DNA from: Paenibacillus campinasensis
Lineage (GTDB): Bacteria; Bacillota; Bacilli; Paenibacillales; Paenibacillaceae
DNA: 64,000 bases
NCBI RefSeq assembly: GCF_002272015.1
Contig: NZ_NPBY01000003.1
Location: 62,001-126,000 of the forward strand
Direction: 5' to 3'
In this document: piece after piece, positions 1-8,238 of the stretch
Layout of the letters: each line of letters begins with the position of its first letter
Position numbering within the stretch: position 1 is the stretch's first letter
Program-made: the position numbers and the translations under genes
Notes under the pieces: generated by a model
Told to the model about the DNA's origin: nothing
Database searches by the model: none
What the model saw: only the letters and a program-made list of their open reading frames with translations

Positions 1-41
1 ATCGGACATGAGATCATGAAGGGTTCATCCAGAAGATAAGA

Positions 42-82
42 AACAAGCTCATCTGAATCATGGCGATTCGGATGAGCTTGTT
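42..82 (-). terminator. Rho-independent terminator of the ABC/NEW3 operon
   Basis: An inverted repeat of about 17 bp (AACAAGCTCATCTGAATC pairing with GATTCGGATGAGCTTGTT, one wobble) lies just downstream of the minus-strand permease stop codon. On the minus strand it is followed by a moderately T-rich run, as expected for an intrinsic terminator. Confidence 0.7.
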
Positions 83-120
83 GTTTATATAGGTTCGCTG
101 CTGATGAGGTAGTCCGCGAA

Positions 121-1218
121 TCAGGCCCGTCCTCTGATCTCTTGGCGCAGGAACATCACGTATGAAATGGCAAAGCAGATCAGCGTGGCTGCAGTGAGGC
201 CGGTAATTTGCGGCCACACGAGCAGCAGGCTTTGGCCGAATGGAAGCGGGCTGGCGATGGCGCCATATACCTGTTCGGTCGTCAGCGGCCCCAAATTTCG
301 GATTGACGGCATCAGCAAGGTGCTCGCCGCCTCGTTAAACAGCGTGTACGGGGACAATCTTCCCAGCCATAGCATCATATTTTGATAGTTCAGCACATCA
401 TTCATCGTGGCGGTTGCGGCGTTCGGGGCTATGCCTCGGGCCAGCAGGTTCAGAATCATGTCAAAAAAGAAGCTGAAGAACAGCCACACCGCGATGCTGG
501 AGAGCGCGGAGGTTGCCGGCTGGCGGAACCGCACCGAGAACGTGATGGACAGGTTGAGCCAGAAGGCGACGTAAAAGATCGTCACCACCAGAAAGCTGAT
601 CACCCGCAAAAATTCCTCGAAAGTAGGCGGGATGCCGATAATGAGTGTGCCGAGCGCCATCGTAAGCAAACCGAGCGTCAGAAACATCAGGCTGATGACC
701 ATGAGGGAAGCAACAAATTTGGCATTGAGCAGATCGTCGCGGTGGATCGGCTGGGCCATAATCCGGCTCAGTGTTCCCTTGTTGCGCTCGCTGTTGATAG
801 CGTCAAATCCCATGCCGATTCCAAGCAGCGGGCCGAGAAACCCGACAAAGCCGATGAAGGTTGGGAGCGTGCCATCCGAGATGGTAAACAGCTTCAGAAT
901 GACAAAGTCATTCGTTTCGCTGTCCGAGCGGATCGCTTCCTGAATGCTGTTCATGGCCGTGTACAGCGACGCTACGCAAGTCAGGGCGATAATGCCAAGC
1001 AGCAGAATAAAACGCCAGCTCCGAATATGATCGGCCACTTCCTTGCGGATCAGTACCCCGAATGGAGATGGACCCGAATGATGCGCTCGCACGGAGTCAC
1101 GGGCGGAAGGGCCCGGCCGTTTCGATAGCGACTGTTTCACTTTGGCGGCCAGACTGCTTGCGCTTGCTCCGAGGCTTTTAAGCTTGGCTGTAATGCTTGC
1201 TGTCGCTCTTCTCTCCAT
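121..1218 (-). CDS. ABC-2 type transporter permease
   Basis: This 365-residue integral membrane protein is the likely permease partner of the ATPase encoded just upstream. A cytoplasmic N-terminus of about 70 residues precedes the first membrane helix (RFILLLGIIALTCVASLY). The loop ERNKGTLSRIMAQPIHRDDL is the conserved ABC-2 permease signature between helices, and about five more hydrophobic segments follow. The start at 1218 is chosen because GGAGGTGA stands 8 bases upstream; a longer frame opens at 1269 without a better site. It overlaps the ATPase gene by 41 bp, so the two are probably translationally coupled. The substrate cannot be read from sequence; with the NEW3 protein it may export or maintain an envelope component. 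Confidence 0.88.
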   Translation of the reverse strand: MERRATASITAKLKSLGASASSLAAKVKQSLSKRPGPSARDSVRAHHSGPSPFGVLIRKEVADHIRSWRFILLLGIIALTCVASLYTAMNSIQEAIRSDSETNDFVILKLFTISDGTLPTFIGFVGFLGPLLGIGMGFDAINSERNKGTLSRIMAQPIHRDDLLNAKFVASLMVISLMFLTLGLLTMALGTLIIGIPPTFEEFLRVISFLVVTIFYVAFWLNLSITFSVRFRQPATSALSSIAVWLFFSFFFDMILNLLARGIAPNAATATMNDVLNYQNMMLWLGRLSPYTLFNEAASTLLMPSIRNLGPLTTEQVYGAIASPLPFGQSLLLVWPQITGLTAATLICFAISYVMFLRQEIRGRA

Positions 1219-2218
1219 GCTTGTCGTCACCTCCTGCAAAATAACGATGGTAAATTTCGTCGAGGCCATATTGCTGTCTGCTCAGGGAGAACAGCCTTCC
1301 ACCGCCCTCAACAATTCTTCTGGCAACTTCCGGACTGCAGTCTGTGCTTGAACGGATAATGAGCCTCACCGCAGTGTCCGGTTCAGGCACATCCGCTTCT
1401 GCCGGGCTGTTATCTGCTTGCAAGGAAGCGCCAACCTCCAGATGATGCACGCCCTCGATGCTTCGGATTTCATCCTGGAGGCGGGAGCTGTATCCGTCCA
1501 TCTCGGCGGTGATGATAATCGGATCATCGGCAAACAAGGTGCGCGAGAGGCTTGAAACGTCGCCTTGAGCCAGCAGCTGCCCGCGGACGAACAGACCGAC
1601 ACGGTCGCAGATTTGCTGCACCTGATGCAGCTGGTGGGATGACAGGAGCACCGTCAGGTGCTGCTCGCGGCTGAGCTTTCTTATGAGGCCGAGCAGCTCC
1701 TCCATCCCTGTCGGGTCAATCCCGAGCGTAGGCTCATCGAGAATGATGATCTCGGGCGATTTCACCAGCACATCAGCCAGGCCGAGCCGCTGGCGCATCC
1801 CGCGGGAATAGGCTCCCGCTTTTTTATTCGCGGCATGAGTCAAGCCAACCTGCTCCAGCAGCTCTGTCGCTCTGCCGCGGGCTGTCTCCTCCGGGATGCC
1901 GTTCAAGCGAGCAGTGAGCATCAAATTCTCAAACCCGGTTCGATCTTCATAGAATCCGACATCGTCGGGCAAGTATCCGACCCGCCGCTTGACCGGAATC
2001 GGTTCTCTTGTCGGATTAAGCCCGAGGACGTTGATCGTCCCGGAATCCGGCTCACTCAGCCCAAGCAGCATCAGAATGGTAGTGGACTTGCCGGCGCCGT
2101 TCGGACCGAGCAGACCGAAAATCTCGCCGCGCTGGATTTGAAGAGACAGACCGTCAACCGCTTTGGTTCCGTTGTAGCTTTTGGTTAACTCGTGAATATC
2201 AATGACCGTTTCCGTCAC
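1178..2218 (-). CDS. ABC transporter ATP-binding protein (CcmA/NatA-like)
   Basis: This 346-residue cytoplasmic ATPase energises the ABC-2 permease encoded next. Walker A GPNGAGKST is at residues 38-46, the signature YSRGMRQRL at about 137-145, Walker B IIILDEP at 157-163 and the switch histidine in LLSSHQL at about 195. A C-terminal accessory domain of about 110 residues follows, as in multidrug/Na+ exporter ATPases. Translation probably starts at a GTG at 2218: its GGGAGGAG ribosome site is formed by the last codons of the NEW3 gene, whose stop lies only 2 bases before this GTG. That arrangement implies tight coupling of the three genes. Substrate unknown. Confidence 0.9.
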   Translation of the reverse strand: MTETVIDIHELTKSYNGTKAVDGLSLQIQRGEIFGLLGPNGAGKSTTILMLLGLSEPDSGTINVLGLNPTREPIPVKRRVGYLPDDVGFYEDRTGFENLMLTARLNGIPEETARGRATELLEQVGLTHAANKKAGAYSRGMRQRLGLADVLVKSPEIIILDEPTLGIDPTGMEELLGLIRKLSREQHLTVLLSSHQLHQVQQICDRVGLFVRGQLLAQGDVSSLSRTLFADDPIIITAEMDGYSSRLQDEIRSIEGVHHLEVGASLQADNSPAEADVPEPDTAVRLIIRSSTDCSPEVARRIVEGGGRLFSLSRQQYGLDEIYHRYFAGGDDKHGEKSDSKHYSQA

Positions 2219-2220
2219 GG

Positions 2221-3384
2221 TTATCTCCTCCCGTACGTGCGAATCAAATAGTAGATCCCTCCGAGTATCGCCAGAATGACAAGCACCCCGATCCATCCCC
2301 ACAGCATGGAGCCTTTCACGGCGATGCGGAATTGCGCATTTGAGCTGGCTTCAGCAGCGGAAGCCTTCAGGCTGGTCACATAATCGCCGGCAATGGCTTT
2401 GTCGCTAGCGGTGATTTTGGCTTCAACTGTCGTGGACTGCCCTGCAGCCAGGCTTTCGATCGTTTTCGGATTGAAGGTAACCTCCCAATCCACCGGAGCT
2501 TCGGAACTAAGGTTGATGTCGCTCAGATCGGCGGTGCCTGTATTTTTTACTAGCAATTCGATCGTTTTGCTGCCACCGGCGGTTACATTGGAGCTCAGCA
2601 GGCCGCTAGGTGTCGTAAGCTGAAGCCCGTAAGAACCGGTAATGACCGCTTCCAAGGTCAGTTCAGAGGAGGTGGACTGGTTGGATGCCCGAATCGGAAT
2701 GGAATACGTGCCTTGCGTCACTTCGGCTGGCGGCTTGACGTCCACGGTGATGGACTGGCTTTGTCCCGCCTCAATCTCGACGGAGGACACCTGGTTGCCA
2801 CCGGACGTAAACTTCACGTCCCAGCCCGGTTCGCCGCTCGCTTGCAGCGCATAGTTCTGGGTTTCCGCGGTTCGGTTCTGCAAGTTTACGGTATACGTAA
2901 ACGTGGAATCGGCATGTCCCTCCAGATTGGCCTGATCTGTGGTCAGCTCGGTTTGATACGTTCCTTTTTCCGTAATTTCGACTGTCAAAGGCAGACTGGC
3001 CATGCTGCCGGCCGTTAATTGAAAACGATAAGACCCTTTGTCAATTTCAAGCGGTACCCCGACCTCCAGCGTCACGGACTCGGACTCTCCAGGCTTGACG
3101 GACACTTCCTTCAGCTGCCAGCCCCCGCTGTTCAGCTTGGCGGTCCAGTTCTCCGGCAGACCCGACAGCTGGAGCGGGGCCGTGACGACACTGTTGGTGT
3201 TGTTGTATACCTCTACGCTATAGTTGATTGTCTCCCCCGGCGGAACGGAAATCGAGGTATATGGGGTGTACAGTGTCACTTCACCCGCGGCAAAGGCCGA
3301 CTTTCCATTCGTAAACAGGCTTGCCCCCAGCACGAATAGGAGCAGCAAACTCAGCAGTTTCATTTTGGATTTGGATACATTCAT
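2221..3384 (-). CDS. NEW3-repeat membrane-anchored surface protein
   Basis: This 387-residue protein starts with a signal peptide (about residues 1-32, cleavage after SAFA). Three consecutive beta-sandwich repeats of about 100 residues follow, resembling NPCBM-associated NEW3 domains: each has a phrase such as VPPGETINYSVEVYNNT or AGQSQSITVDVKPPAEV. A C-terminal membrane helix (WIGVLVILAILGGIYYLI) ends in a basic tail. The protein should therefore project from the outer face of the membrane. It is the first gene of the minus-strand operon with an ABC ATPase and permease, a recurring arrangement in Bacillales. A role as an extracellular binding or docking subunit of the exporter is inference. 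AGGAGGGG stands 7 bases before the ATG. Confidence 0.8.
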   Translation of the reverse strand: MNVSKSKMKLLSLLLLFVLGASLFTNGKSAFAAGEVTLYTPYTSISVPPGETINYSVEVYNNTNSVVTAPLQLSGLPENWTAKLNSGGWQLKEVSVKPGESESVTLEVGVPLEIDKGSYRFQLTAGSMASLPLTVEITEKGTYQTELTTDQANLEGHADSTFTYTVNLQNRTAETQNYALQASGEPGWDVKFTSGGNQVSSVEIEAGQSQSITVDVKPPAEVTQGTYSIPIRASNQSTSSELTLEAVITGSYGLQLTTPSGLLSSNVTAGGSKTIELLVKNTGTADLSDINLSSEAPVDWEVTFNPKTIESLAAGQSTTVEAKITASDKAIAGDYVTSLKASAAEASSNAQFRIAVKGSMLWGWIGVLVILAILGGIYYLIRTYGRR

Positions 3385-3594
3385 GAACTACCCCTCCTGA
3401 TTTTTATGTGGTCATAAAGGGTACGAATGACGCGCAGAAGTGGATTTACAACAAAGCTTAAAAGAAGCTAAAAAATTCATTAAAAGAACATGAAAAGCCC
3501 GGAACAGGATTCAAAACAACGAACAGTTTTGCTAAAATGTGATCGAAAAAATTCGGCTGATCCATAAAGGAAAGGGGATAAGGAGGAGCTTGGG

Positions 3595-4200
3595 ATGAAC
3601 GACAATCCTGAGATATGGCTGGCGGAGATTGCCGAGGGGTCGGCGGCGGCCTTTGGACGCTTCTATGAAGCCTACGCCAAAATGGTGTACCGGCTGGCCT
3701 TCCAGTTTACGAAAGATGCCGCCGAAGCGGAGGACTTATGCCAGGATATATTCATGGAAGTGCTGCATAAAGCAGAGCAATATGACCCGGATCGGGGCAG
3801 TGTCGAGGCATGGCTTGCAGTAAGAACGCGCTGTAGAGCGATGGACCGGCTGCGGCGGAAACAGCGTCTGGCGATCACGGAATGGAGCGAGGATACGCTG
3901 CCGGAGACGTTGTGGACGGGGGAACGGGAAGCTGTGGAGGTTGCTGCCCTGAGGCAGGTCGAGCTGGAGCAGGTGAAAAAGGCATTGAAAACCATACCGC
4001 CGATGCAGCGAATGGCCGTCTACGGAAGCTATGTGGAGCAGATGTCGCACCGGGAGATGGCCGAACTGATGAAGCGGCCTGTAGGCACTGTGAAATCACT
4101 GATCCGATACGGCATACAGAACGTAAGAAAGCGACTGGATATCGTCAGCGGGAAGGAAGGAGGGGGCTCGGAGCATGAAACATTCAAAGTCCGGCCTTGA
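3595..4200 (+). CDS. ECF RNA polymerase sigma factor (SigK/RskA-type group)
   Basis: This 201-residue sigma-70 family factor has only regions 2 and 4, as extracytoplasmic-function sigmas do. Region 2 spans about residues 21-90 (AAEAEDLCQDIFMEVLHKA, then YDPDRGSVEAWL and DRLRRK), and region 4 about 125-180 with helix-turn-helix MSHREMAELMKRPVGTVKSLI. The phrase YDPDRGSVEAWL is typical of the actinobacterial SigK group, whose anti-sigma is RskA; the next gene encodes such a protein. Start ATG has AAGGAGGAG upstream. The gene overlaps its partner by 26 bp, so sigma and inhibitor are co-translated. The inducing signal is unknown. Confidence 0.92.
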   Translation: MNDNPEIWLAEIAEGSAAAFGRFYEAYAKMVYRLAFQFTKDAAEAEDLCQDIFMEVLHKAEQYDPDRGSVEAWLAVRTRCRAMDRLRRKQRLAITEWSEDTLPETLWTGEREAVEVAALRQVELEQVKKALKTIPPMQRMAVYGSYVEQMSHREMAELMKRPVGTVKSLIRYGIQNVRKRLDIVSGKEGGGSEHETFKVRP

Positions 4201-5083
4201 ATATCTTGCTGAGCAGTACCCCGGCTGTCCGCTTTATCCGGAAGAGAAGCTGGTGGATTACGCGATGGGCCGGCTCTCAGCGCTCGAGTCACACCATCTG
4301 GAGCGCCATCTTGCCACATGTGCCCGTTGTGCCGGCACGGTCGTGGAGTGGCAGAACTTGCTTGGCGCCGAAGCGGGAGCCATTACGCATGATATGCCGC
4401 TCGGAACCGCAGCCACTAGCCAGGAGGGAGTTATGGTCAGGGATGGGGACGAGCATGCTGCATATGACTATATACCTTCGGTTGCGGAATGGAATCTTAC
4501 GAGCGATGCATATCCAGGAGTGACAGCCGCACATGAGCCATCGGACCGATTAAGGAGCAAGCTGATGCGCGCCGCATATAAACGCGCGATTGTGAGAAGA
4601 ATCAAATCCAGGCCATGGCCATTCATTGCCAGTCAGGCATTGGCGGGTGCGCTGCTCGTGATGCTTGTCATCGGTTTGTTCTCGTTCAAGAACGATCTGG
4701 GCCAACAGGAAGCGACCTTTGAGCATACGGTGAACCAGCGAATCGCCCATATGCAGAGCGAGGATACCGAACGATATGTCATTCAACCGGTAGGGCCTTT
4801 CTATGGCAGCGGATCGGTATGGCTCAAGCGTGCTTCCGGGGAGATGCTGATCGTTGTAAAGGGCCTGCACTCTCTGGAGGAGAAGGACTACCAGGTCTGG
4901 CTCCAGAACGGCAATCAACTGTCGAGTGCCGGATTTATGCTCGTTCCGGGGCCGCAAGGAAGAAGCTATTATTATGGTGTTGTGACGGGAGATGCCGAGC
5001 GAATCGTGGTCAGCATGGAGCCCAAGGGAGGCAGCCTGAGACCGACGGGACCGGAGGCGGTGCTGGTTGAGATGAGAAGGTAG
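4175..5083 (+). CDS. RskA-like transmembrane anti-sigma factor
   Basis: This 302-residue protein is predicted to hold the upstream ECF sigma factor at the membrane. The N-terminal cytoplasmic part has a zinc-binding anti-sigma motif, H45-x3-C49-x2-C52 in RHLATCARC. A single membrane helix lies at about residues 150-172 (ALAGALLVMLVIGLFSF), followed by an outer C-terminal domain of the RskA family (DYQVWLQNGNQLSSAGFM and a closing VSMEPKGGSLRPTGP). RskA-type proteins release their sigma by stepwise proteolysis; that mechanism is known for the family and inferred here. The start codon lies inside the sigma gene after GGAGGGGG. Confidence 0.88.
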   Translation: MKHSKSGLEYLAEQYPGCPLYPEEKLVDYAMGRLSALESHHLERHLATCARCAGTVVEWQNLLGAEAGAITHDMPLGTAATSQEGVMVRDGDEHAAYDYIPSVAEWNLTSDAYPGVTAAHEPSDRLRSKLMRAAYKRAIVRRIKSRPWPFIASQALAGALLVMLVIGLFSFKNDLGQQEATFEHTVNQRIAHMQSEDTERYVIQPVGPFYGSGSVWLKRASGEMLIVVKGLHSLEEKDYQVWLQNGNQLSSAGFMLVPGPQGRSYYYGVVTGDAERIVVSMEPKGGSLRPTGPEAVLVEMRR

Positions 5084-5150
5084 AGCAGATGTAGAGGGGA
5101 CAAGAGGATGGGGGCTTCTGCCGGCTCCAATCGGCAAGCGGAAGGGTACT

Positions 5151-5168
5151 CCGAAGGTTCACCTTCGG
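5151..5168. other. Small perfect inverted repeat
   Basis: CCGAAGGT-TC-ACCTTCGG is a perfect 8-bp hairpin between the anti-sigma gene and sigK. There is no T-run after it, so a terminator role is doubtful; it may be a weak transcript end or a protein-binding site. Confidence 0.35.
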
Positions 5169-5311
5169 GACGTTAATCGTCGCATTGTATATTTTAGCAA
5201 ATGGTGGCTGTACATGCACTTCTGGGCGACTGCCTACATACAATGAAAGGACCGAGAAACCGTGCCGATCTAGGACCGGTTGCATTGTATTTTCGCAGGA
5301 GGTGTCCCCAA

Positions 5312-6013
5312 GTGCCTGGATTGTTTACCGCCATTGCATTATTTATCAAAGAGTTGACCCTGCTCGTATCGTACGTGAAAAACAATGCGTTTCCCCAGCC
5401 TCTGACCGAGGAAGAGGAGGCTAAGCATTTGCAGCTAATGGCCGAAGGCGATCCCCAATCACGCAACAAGCTGATTGAGCATAACCTTCGGCTCGTGGCG
5501 CATATTGTCAAAAAATTCGACAATACTGGCGAGGACCTCGAAGACCTAATCTCCATCGGAACGATTGGACTGATCAAGGCGATTGAAAGCTTTCGCCCGA
5601 ACAAAGGGACCAAGCTGGCTACGTTTGCCGCTCGCTGTATCGAAAATGAGATACTTATGCACCTCAGATCACTTAAGAAGACACGAAAGGATGTTTCTCT
5701 GCATGATCCGATCGGGACGGACAAGGAAGGAAATGAGATCACCTTAATCGATATCCTTGGCAGTGAAGCGGATGATATCGTGGATGCCGTACAATTGAAA
5801 ATCGAGAAAAGTAAAATCTACAGAAATCTCGACATATTGGATGACCGAGAGAAGGAAGTGGTCATCGGACGCTTCGGACTGGAAGCAGGCGGGGAAGAGA
5901 GAACACAGCGAGAAATCGCTAAGGAGCTGGGCATTTCAAGGAGCTACGTGTCGAGGATTGAGAAGCGTGCACTTATGAAGCTGTATCATGAGTTTTACAA
6001 GCAGAAGAAATGA
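5312..6013 (+). CDS. sigK: Sporulation sigma factor SigK (pro-sigma-K)
   Basis: This 233-residue protein is the late mother-cell sigma factor that directs coat and mother-cell lysis genes. The hydrophobic N-terminus ([19 protein letters not shown]) is the pro-sequence removed by SpoIVFB, and [12 protein letters not shown] at about residues 20-31 is a hallmark of mature sigma-K. Region 2 is at about 65-125 ([19 protein letters not shown]) and region 4 at about 180-230, ending in the helix-turn-helix [20 protein letters not shown]. The GTG start is fixed by AGGAGGTG 7 bases upstream. The gene is continuous: the sigK-splitting skin element of B. subtilis is absent, so no DNA excision is needed to make the protein. 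Confidence 0.95.
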   Translation: MPGLFTAIALFIKELTLLVSYVKNNAFPQPLTEEEEAKHLQLMAEGDPQSRNKLIEHNLRLVAHIVKKFDNTGEDLEDLISIGTIGLIKAIESFRPNKGTKLATFAARCIENEILMHLRSLKKTRKDVSLHDPIGTDKEGNEITLIDILGSEADDIVDAVQLKIEKSKIYRNLDILDDREKEVVIGRFGLEAGGEERTQREIAKELGISRSYVSRIEKRALMKLYHEFYKQKK

Positions 6014-6066
6014 ATGTTCAATCAGGCACGACAAGGAACGAAACGAGATAACATTCATGGACAAAG

Positions 6067-6099
6067 AATAAGCCCCGTCAGGGGCTTATATCATTTCAA
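6067..6099 (+). terminator. Probable terminator of sigK
   Basis: ATAAGCCCC-GTCA-GGGGCTTAT forms a 9-bp stem 54 bases after the sigK stop, followed by a short T-rich stretch (ATATCATTTC). The T-run is weak. Confidence 0.6.
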
Positions 6100-6179
6100 T
6101 TCTTAAACATCCTAAATATTAATAATCCGAATGTTCGGTGCCCAAAATATGGAAATTACCCCCACGTTTAGTTCGACGA

Positions 6180-6419
6180 TTACGTAACTCTGCGCAGCGA
6201 TGCCAGACGACGGAGTAGGGTAGGGGGACCGTAAGTCACGGTACGGAGAAGCATCGGTGCAGCAACGCTGCCCACCATGCCGAATATTTCGGAGTGCAGT
6301 CCCTTCTTCCCAATGACATATCCGCAGAACCCGCCGATAAACTCAATGGAAACATACCGCGTTAGGCTGGATAACGACACCACGTAGACAACAAATTCAT
6401 CGTTTCTCCTCGTTCTCAT
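6180..6419 (-). CDS. Small hypothetical protein, 79 residues
   Basis: This frame encodes 79 residues with a central hydrophobic part (EFIGGFCGYVIGKKG) and a basic C-terminus (LLRRLASLRRVT). AAGGGGAG lies about 5 bases before the ATG, which is the main reason to list it. I do not recognise the family. It stands alone, opposite to sigK, with no partner gene in its direction. It could be a chance frame. Confidence 0.4.
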   Translation of the reverse strand: MRTRRNDEFVVYVVSLSSLTRYVSIEFIGGFCGYVIGKKGLHSEIFGMVGSVAAPMLLRTVTYGPPTLLRRLASLRRVT

Positions 6420-6533
6420 TCCGCTCCCCTTTGTGTTTGTATCGTTTTTTTCACAGCACTCAGCATTCGATATTTTTCATGCCATTTTATGTCCAGCCTG
6501 CGTGCGGTATTCATCTGAATGTCCGATTTTCTC

Positions 6534-6573
6534 CCAAAAAATTACCCTCCTTGTCCGATGATGGACAGGAGGG
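6534..6573 (-). terminator. Terminator of the 98-residue hypothetical gene
   Basis: On the minus strand CCCTCCTGTCC-ATCATC-GGACAAGGAGGG is followed by TAATTTTTT, a clear intrinsic terminator immediately after the stop codon of the gene at 6579-6875. Its presence supports that small gene being real. Confidence 0.8.
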
Positions 6574-6578
6574 TCGTT

Positions 6579-6875
6579 TCATGAAGGATCGGATTCGTAA
6601 GACGCCTGTTCTGCATCAAGCTCAGGCTGAAGGATTTGATCCTCGGAGGGGAAATCCCGCTGCTGCTGTTTATGCAGACTTCGATTTTCATAGTCAAAGC
6701 GGTTCGGCGGTCGTTGATCGACCCTCCACGGTGTGCTCTTGCCGAGAGATTCGGCGGTGATGCTGGATCCGAAAGGTCCTTCCGGGAATTCCTCGGCCGT
6801 AAGGTCGTTGCGCTGGGATTCCACGGTGGACAGATCGGTGTAACGATCGCGGTCTTCCTTCTTGAAAGGGCTCAT
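6579..6875 (-). CDS. Hydrophilic hypothetical protein, 98 residues
   Basis: The product is a very polar, probably cytosolic protein without cysteines or membrane segments, rich in Asp, Glu, Arg and Ser. It carries the phrase EEFPEGPFGSSI, which resembles a motif of short uncharacterised proteins in sporeforming Bacillales. AAGGAG lies 8 bases before the ATG and a strong terminator follows the stop codon, so expression as a single-gene unit is likely. Function unknown; low sequence complexity and high charge suggest a disordered protein. Confidence 0.72.
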   Translation of the reverse strand: MSPFKKEDRDRYTDLSTVESQRNDLTAEEFPEGPFGSSITAESLGKSTPWRVDQRPPNRFDYENRSLHKQQQRDFPSEDQILQPELDAEQASYESDPS

Positions 6876-7055
6876 GGCAGCGACTCCTTCTGCAGGATAT
6901 GTCGGTAGTGTGCCCGGTAAAAAGGGGAAATATGTCCCAAGTCATCCCCGTGGAGCATGATTGTATGATTAGACGCCCTCATCCGGCGACAATCGCCCCG
7001 CCAGCAATTTATCGACTGCCGTGCAGCACGGTGCGAGTCGCGGCTCCCCTTACTT

Positions 7056-7895
7056 TTACACCAGTCCAGCTGCTCCGAACACCTTGTCAAAGGCTTGGCG
7101 CGACTTGGCTGCCAGCTCCTCCGGCGAGCCTTCCGGCGCCGCAGCTGTCAGTATTTCCTGCGTTACCGGCCCGTTATATCCGATCGTGTCCAAAGCCTGG
7201 AGGAATCCAGTCAGATCAATAACCCCTTCGCCAGGATATAAGCGATCATTATCGAGGACATCCTGAACAGGAACATCTCTGGCGTCATTGATATGTACAT
7301 GGACGATTTGCTCCGGCTTCAGGCTGTGAATATCCGCCACTTCCATTTCGTTGGTATGCCAGTGAAATGCATCGAGCAGCAGTCCTACATTCGGTGCGTG
7401 AATCGCATCGATCCAATCAAGCGTCTCCTGCATCGTCCAGATAAAAGGATGTTTCCACTGGGTACGGAGGTGGTGCGGACCCACAAATTCAAGGCCAAGC
7501 CGGATGCCGTAGGCACCAAGAATCTCAGCGCATAGACGCAAACGCTTGGTTGCCTGCGCCATGAAATGCGCTGCCGGCAAATCCGTGGACGGAAGAATGT
7601 ACGTGCAGCAACGGGTGCATCCGAGCGCCGCTGCAGCAGCAGCCTCGGCAGGCAATGCCGCCAGTCCTTCGAGAAATTCGCGGTCTCCTTTACGCCATTC
7701 TACCGAGAGGCCGATGGCTCCAATGCGGATATGCCGCTCTTCAAGCAGAGAAAGCGCCTCGTCTGTACCCAGGCGATCGACAAGTCCTTTAGCGCTTACA
7801 TCCACAACGGAAAAATGATAGCGGGAGGCCAGTTCAATCAGCTGTGTGTCGCTTTCCAATTTCCCCAAACCTGCTCCTGTCAGTCCTTGTTGCAT
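7056..7895 (-). CDS. Sugar phosphate isomerase/epimerase-like TIM-barrel protein
   Basis: This 279-residue protein belongs to the xylose isomerase-like/AP endonuclease 2 fold. The barrel strands and metal ligands are visible as RLGLEFVGPHH (Glu, strand 4-5), NVGLLLDAFHWH (Asp and His), IVHVHINDA (His) and GPVTQEIL (Glu near the C-terminus). Such enzymes isomerise or epimerise keto-sugars or inositol derivatives. ATG at 7895 is preferred because GGAG stands 9 bases upstream; another ATG at 7910 lacks a site. It is divergent from a CE7 esterase across a 343-bp gap, so a shared carbohydrate role is possible but not shown. Exact substrate unknown. Confidence 0.82.
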   Translation of the reverse strand: MQQGLTGAGLGKLESDTQLIELASRYHFSVVDVSAKGLVDRLGTDEALSLLEERHIRIGAIGLSVEWRKGDREFLEGLAALPAEAAAAAALGCTRCCTYILPSTDLPAAHFMAQATKRLRLCAEILGAYGIRLGLEFVGPHHLRTQWKHPFIWTMQETLDWIDAIHAPNVGLLLDAFHWHTNEMEVADIHSLKPEQIVHVHINDARDVPVQDVLDNDRLYPGEGVIDLTGFLQALDTIGYNGPVTQEILTAAAPEGSPEELAAKSRQAFDKVFGAAGLV

Positions 7896-8238
7896 CGTTA
7901 TCGACTCCATTCATGATTAGAATTGATTAAAGATCACACCGAAACATCAGGCTGTCTCCAACAGTATAAAACCAAGCGGAGCAAATGAACAGGGTTATGC
8001 TCACATTCCACTAAGCCATTTTAATCGCTGAGGCGATTCATACGGGGCATAGCTTGAGTTGTGATCGTTCTTGAATTTGGCGGCCGGGACAGGGATTGGG
8101 CGCACAATGACGAATAAGGAGTTGGGGCGGCTAGAAAAGCTGAATCATGAGCATACCGGGATTTTGCCATGCGGACAGGCTTGTTGCTGTCCCGATCCCT
8201 AACATCATAATCCAGTCGTAAAGGAGCTTATAACCGAT
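7896..8238. other. Intergenic region between divergent isomerase and esterase genes
   Basis: This 343-bp gap must hold the promoters of both divergent genes. I see no strong sigma-A promoter, no cre site and no T-box. One small hairpin (GGACAG/CTGTCC, about 8172-8191) is present. A 31-codon frame near 8107 has a ribosome-site-like AAGGAG inside it rather than before it and is not called. Confidence 0.5.

Noticed and set aside
382..1128. A 248-codon plus-strand frame opposite the ABC permease
   Set aside because: Its composition is that of an antisense frame, with many His, Arg and Gln residues and no domain.
5218..5244. Sigma-E/sigma-K promoter upstream of sigK (CATACAAT at 5237)
   Set aside because: The -10-like sequence fits sigma-E, but no acceptable -35 element stands at the right distance.
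5312..6013. Possible skin-type element interrupting sigK
   Set aside because: The sigK frame is continuous from pro-sequence to the end of region 4, with no recombinase gene nearby.
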